The notes under the pieces are model-generated. The model searched no databases. It had not been told where the DNA came from and worked only from the letters and a program-made list of their open reading frames with translations. This document shows positions 6,457 to 8,406 of a stretch of 8,406 nucleotides of DNA, one piece after another. Numbering within the stretch: the stretch's first letter is position 1; each line of letters opens with the position of its first letter. The stretch spans positions 1 to 8,406 of the forward strand of contig CAMEUL010000057.1 of NCBI GenBank assembly GCA_945938205.1, given 5' to 3'. The position numbers were made by a program, and so were the translations under genes. Source of the DNA: an uncultured Traorella sp. Lineage in GTDB: Bacteria; Bacillota_I; Bacilli_A; Erysipelotrichales; Erysipelotrichaceae.

Positions 6457-7489
6457 AATAATTCTTGCTGTTACAGTGGCTATCGTTCTTTTCATAGGAG
6501 GAGCCTGTTGGTATGTGATAGACTCTTTATCTCCTGTCGCAAAAGAATCTTCTGAGATTCTTGTAAACATCGTTGAAAATACGTCACCGAATCAGGTAGT
6601 TGAACAACTTCAAAACCAGAATGTGATCAAAAATGCTTTTTCAGCGAAAATTCTTATGAAATTTGCACATCTTTCAGATATTAAAGCAGGCGTCTATAAA
6701 TTGGATCCTTCTTGGGGAACCAAAAAAGTGCTAGCTTATGTGAATGATGCTACAAATGCTGAATCGAATGAAGTTTTATTAACCATACCTGAAGGATTAT
6801 GGTCGAAGGATATTGCAAAAAGAATTGAAGAAATCACGAATGTAACTGCTGAAGAATGTCTCCAATTATGGAACGATGACTCTTTTCTAAAAGAGATGAT
6901 TGCTACCTATGAGTTTTTGGATGAAAGCATATTGAATAATGAAACCTTTGTTAAACTTGAAGGTTACCTTTATCCAGATTCATATTTTATCTTTCGTGAA
7001 ACCAACGCGAAAGAAGTAACCTTACGTTTGCTTGATGGCTTTGATGTGGCCTATCATTCCATTCGGGATGATTTAAAGGAAAGTGCAATGTCAGTACATG
7101 ATCTGGTGACATTTGCCAGTGTTGTTCAGTTTGAAAGCGGAAATCCTGAAGAAATGCCAATCATCTCAAGTATATTCCATAATCGTTTTGAGGTAGGCAT
7201 GAAAATGGAATCCAGTGTAACGGTTTGCTATGCATTATATGATAAGTTCAAAAATTTCATGGATTGTGAAACAAATCCGGACATTGATAGTCCATACAAT
7301 ACATATCTTTATGAAGGATTACCATTAGGTCCTGTCAATAATCCTTCGCTTGATGCCATGAATGCAGTGCTACATCCGGCAGATACAGATTATTACTATT
7401 TTATTTCGGATGTTTATGGTGATGGTAAATTACATCCGGCTAAAACATATGAAGAGCATTTAAGAAATGTCGAACAGTATTTGAAGTAG
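6440..7489 (+). CDS. mltG: MltG endolytic murein transglycosylase (YceG/YrrL family)
   Basis: A membrane-anchored lytic transglycosylase that cuts nascent peptidoglycan strands and limits their length. It has 349 residues: a short basic N-terminus, one membrane segment (about 7-25), a LysM-like region with KAGVYKLDP (82-90) and IPEGLWSKDIAKRIEE (116-131), then the YceG catalytic domain with LEGYLYPDSY (173-182), ASVVQFESGNPEE (226-238), FHNRF (246-250), SPYNTYLYEGLPLGPVNNPS (284-303) and LHPADTDYYYFISD (311-324). Glu232 aligns with the catalytic Glu218 of E. coli MltG. The more upstream Glu of the usual ExE is Gln230 here. The frame opens at GTG 6431, but ATG 6440 is preferred: AGGTG (6429-6433) is six bases before it and the GTG lies within that ribosome-binding site. 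It overlaps yrzB, so the two are coupled. With IreB nearby, the cluster has a cell-envelope flavour. Confidence 0.94.
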   Translation: MKKIHKIILAVTVAIVLFIGGACWYVIDSLSPVAKESSEILVNIVENTSPNQVVEQLQNQNVIKNAFSAKILMKFAHLSDIKAGVYKLDPSWGTKKVLAYVNDATNAESNEVLLTIPEGLWSKDIAKRIEEITNVTAEECLQLWNDDSFLKEMIATYEFLDESILNNETFVKLEGYLYPDSYFIFRETNAKEVTLRLLDGFDVAYHSIRDDLKESAMSVHDLVTFASVVQFESGNPEEMPIISSIFHNRFEVGMKMESSVTVCYALYDKFKNFMDCETNPDIDSPYNTYLYEGLPLGPVNNPSLDAMNAVLHPADTDYYYFISDVYGDGKLHPAKTYEEHLRNVEQYLK

Positions 7490-7496
7490 GTGTATG

Positions 7497-8129
7497 ATGA
7501 AAAAAACAACGATTATTGGAATTGCCGGAGGAAGTGCTTCCGGAAAATCTACTATTTCAATGAAACTTAAAAAAGAATATGAAAATGAAAATTCAGTAAC
7601 GATTATTCGTCAGGATGATTACTATAAGGATCAGTCACATCTGACAATGGAAGAACGTGTAAAAACCAATTATGATCATCCATTTGCTTTTGATAATGAA
7701 TTGTTTATTGAGCATCTGCAAAGGTTGTCGAGCGGAGAAGCCGTTAAGAAACCAATTTATGATTTTGTGAATCATACACGTTCCAGCGAATATGAAATTA
7801 TCGAACCAAGTGATGTCATCGTGATTGAAGGATTGTTTATTCTTGAAGATGAAAGAATCCGCAATTTATGCGATATTCGTGTTTTTGTAGATACAGATGC
7901 GGACACACGTTTTATTCGACGTCTTGTACGAGATGTTAAAAAGCGTGGAAGAACTCTTGAATCTGTCATTCAACAATATACTGAGACAGTAAAAGTTATG
8001 CATGACACCTTTGTGGAACCATCTAAAAAGTATGCAGATATCATTATTCTTGAAGGTGGGCATAATCAGGTTGCAATCGATCTTTTGACCACAAAAATCA
8101 GTAGTATTATTCAAACAAATATGTTATAA
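7497..8129 (+). CDS. udk: Uridine kinase
   Basis: Cytosolic pyrimidine-salvage kinase that phosphorylates uridine and cytidine to UMP and CMP. It has 210 residues, matching the family (about 205-215). Motifs numbered from ATG 7497: P-loop GGSASGKST (11-19), QDDYYKD (39-45), NYDHPFAFD (58-66) for nucleoside binding, PIYDF (86-90), VIEGLF (109-114), the arginine-rich lid RRLVRDVKKRGR (141-152) and FVEPSKKYADIII (172-184). Two ATG codons are adjacent (7494 and 7497). The ribosome-binding site AGGTG (7488-7492), which overlaps the mltG stop, is one base from the first and four from the second, so 7497 is preferred; 7494 would add one Met. The short gap indicates co-transcription with mltG. B. subtilis has three genes (yrrM, yrrN, yrrO) between mltG and udk that are absent here. 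Confidence 0.95.
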   Translation: MKKTTIIGIAGGSASGKSTISMKLKKEYENENSVTIIRQDDYYKDQSHLTMEERVKTNYDHPFAFDNELFIEHLQRLSSGEAVKKPIYDFVNHTRSSEYEIIEPSDVIVIEGLFILEDERIRNLCDIRVFVDTDADTRFIRRLVRDVKKRGRTLESVIQQYTETVKVMHDTFVEPSKKYADIIILEGGHNQVAIDLLTTKISSIIQTNML

Positions 8130-8130
8130 T
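8122..8130 (+). promoter_or_regulatory. Candidate extended -10 promoter for greA
   Basis: TGTTATAAT (8122-8130) is a perfect extended -10 element (TGn plus TATAAT) overlapping the udk stop codon TAA (8127-8129). At a 17-base spacer the -35 position reads TAGTAT, a poor match, but extended -10 promoters tolerate this. Transcription would begin near 8136-8138, just ahead of the greA ribosome-binding site at 8144. It would give greA expression independent of the mltG-udk transcript. Chance is possible because the hexamer coincides with Leu-stop codons. Confidence 0.5.
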
Positions 8131-8157
8131 GTCCGAGTTAAGTAAGGAGTGATTCCA

Positions 8158-8406
8158 ATGGTTCAGGAAGAAAAGACAGTTGTTACAAAAGAAGGTTATC
8201 AGGAACTTGTCAATGAACTTGACAATATGCTGCATGTTGTTCGTCAGGATGTTATCCGCGAATTGCAGGAAGCTCGTGCTCAAGGGGACTTGAGTGAAAA
8301 TGCAGATTACGATGCTGCCCGTGAAAGACAGGCTCGTGTTGAAGCAAGAATTCGTGATTTGGAAGCCATGATTGCCAATGCTCAAATCATTGATGATAAT
8401 GAAAAA
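8158..8406 (+). CDS. greA: Transcription elongation factor GreA, N-terminal part (3' end outside window)
   Basis: The first 83 residues of GreA, usually about 155-160 long. GreA enters the RNA polymerase secondary channel and stimulates cleavage of backtracked RNA. AAGGAG (8144-8149) is eight bases before ATG. The visible portion is the N-terminal antiparallel coiled coil: VTKEGYQELVNEL (9-21), VIRELQEARAQGDLSENADY (32-51), DAARERQARVEARIRDLE (52-69) and NAQIID (74-79). The tip carries the acidic pair Asp44 and Glu47 in GDLSEN, needed to coordinate catalytic magnesium, which separates active GreA from inactive paralogues. The usual RPEV before the second helix reads RQDV. The frame runs off the right edge; the FKBP-like C-terminal domain is not in the window. 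The udk-greA pairing is common in Bacillota. Confidence 0.96.
   Translation, partial: MVQEEKTVVTKEGYQELVNELDNMLHVVRQDVIRELQEARAQGDLSENADYDAARERQARVEARIRDLEAMIANAQIIDDNEK

Noticed and set aside
8107..8385. Minus-strand reading frame across the udk-greA junction
   Set aside because: It is antisense to conserved greA coding sequence and the udk-greA control region, with a Phe/Ile/Cys-rich composition typical of antisense frames and no ribosome-binding site.
1..8406. Mobile elements, CRISPR arrays, toxin-antitoxin or defence systems
   Set aside because: No long direct or terminal inverted repeats, no spaced repeats, no transposase or integrase motifs and no composition break. All genes fit a conserved Bacillota housekeeping order.

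Overview
The window is a continuous stretch of low-GC Bacillota (Firmicutes) housekeeping chromosome. Every supported gene is on the + strand and intergenic gaps are short. The gene order is recD2 (3' part) - 52-aa membrane ORF - AI-2E family permease (yrrI-like) - T-box - alaS - ireB (yrzL) - ruvX (yrrK) - yrzB - mltG (yrrL) - udk - greA (5' part). This is a compact version of the Bacillus subtilis recD2/yrrI/alaS/yrzL/yrrK/yrzB/mltG/.../udk/greA neighbourhood. Base composition, strong AGGAGG-type ribosome-binding sites, the T-box and IreB all fit Bacillota. The divergent, Lys/Ile/Phe-rich proteins and the condensed order suggest an Erysipelotrichia-like or related lineage, but this placement is inference and no marker here proves it.

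Region 1 (1-2541) holds the ATPase/helicase C-terminal part of RecD2, a weak terminator-like hairpin over its stop codon, a 52-aa one-helix basic protein, and an AI-2E/PerM-type permease. The permease's ribosome-binding site lies inside a perfect hairpin that also contains the small ORF's stop codon. Region 2 (2542-5444) is a textbook tRNA-Ala-sensing unit: a near-consensus SigA promoter, a complete T-box leader (specifier GCT, UGGU bulge, competing antiterminator and terminator) and full-length alanyl-tRNA synthetase. Region 3 (5445-7489) is a tightly packed set, ireB-ruvX-yrzB-mltG, with ATGA and 17-base overlaps. It combines a Ser/Thr-kinase substrate, a RuvX-family nuclease, a DUF1292 protein and the peptidoglycan terminase MltG. 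Region 4 (7490-8406) holds uridine kinase and the start of greA, with an extended -10 promoter overlapping the end of udk.

I found no mobile element, CRISPR array, rRNA or tRNA gene, or unknown multi-gene system. The points most worth a second look are regulatory: the compensated base changes in the T-box expression platform, the hairpin that sequesters the permease ribosome-binding site, the ruvX-yrzB hairpin, and the unusual ExE-to-QxE motif in MltG. The only non-coding stretch close to 300 bases (2542-2822) is fully explained by the alaS promoter and T-box leader.
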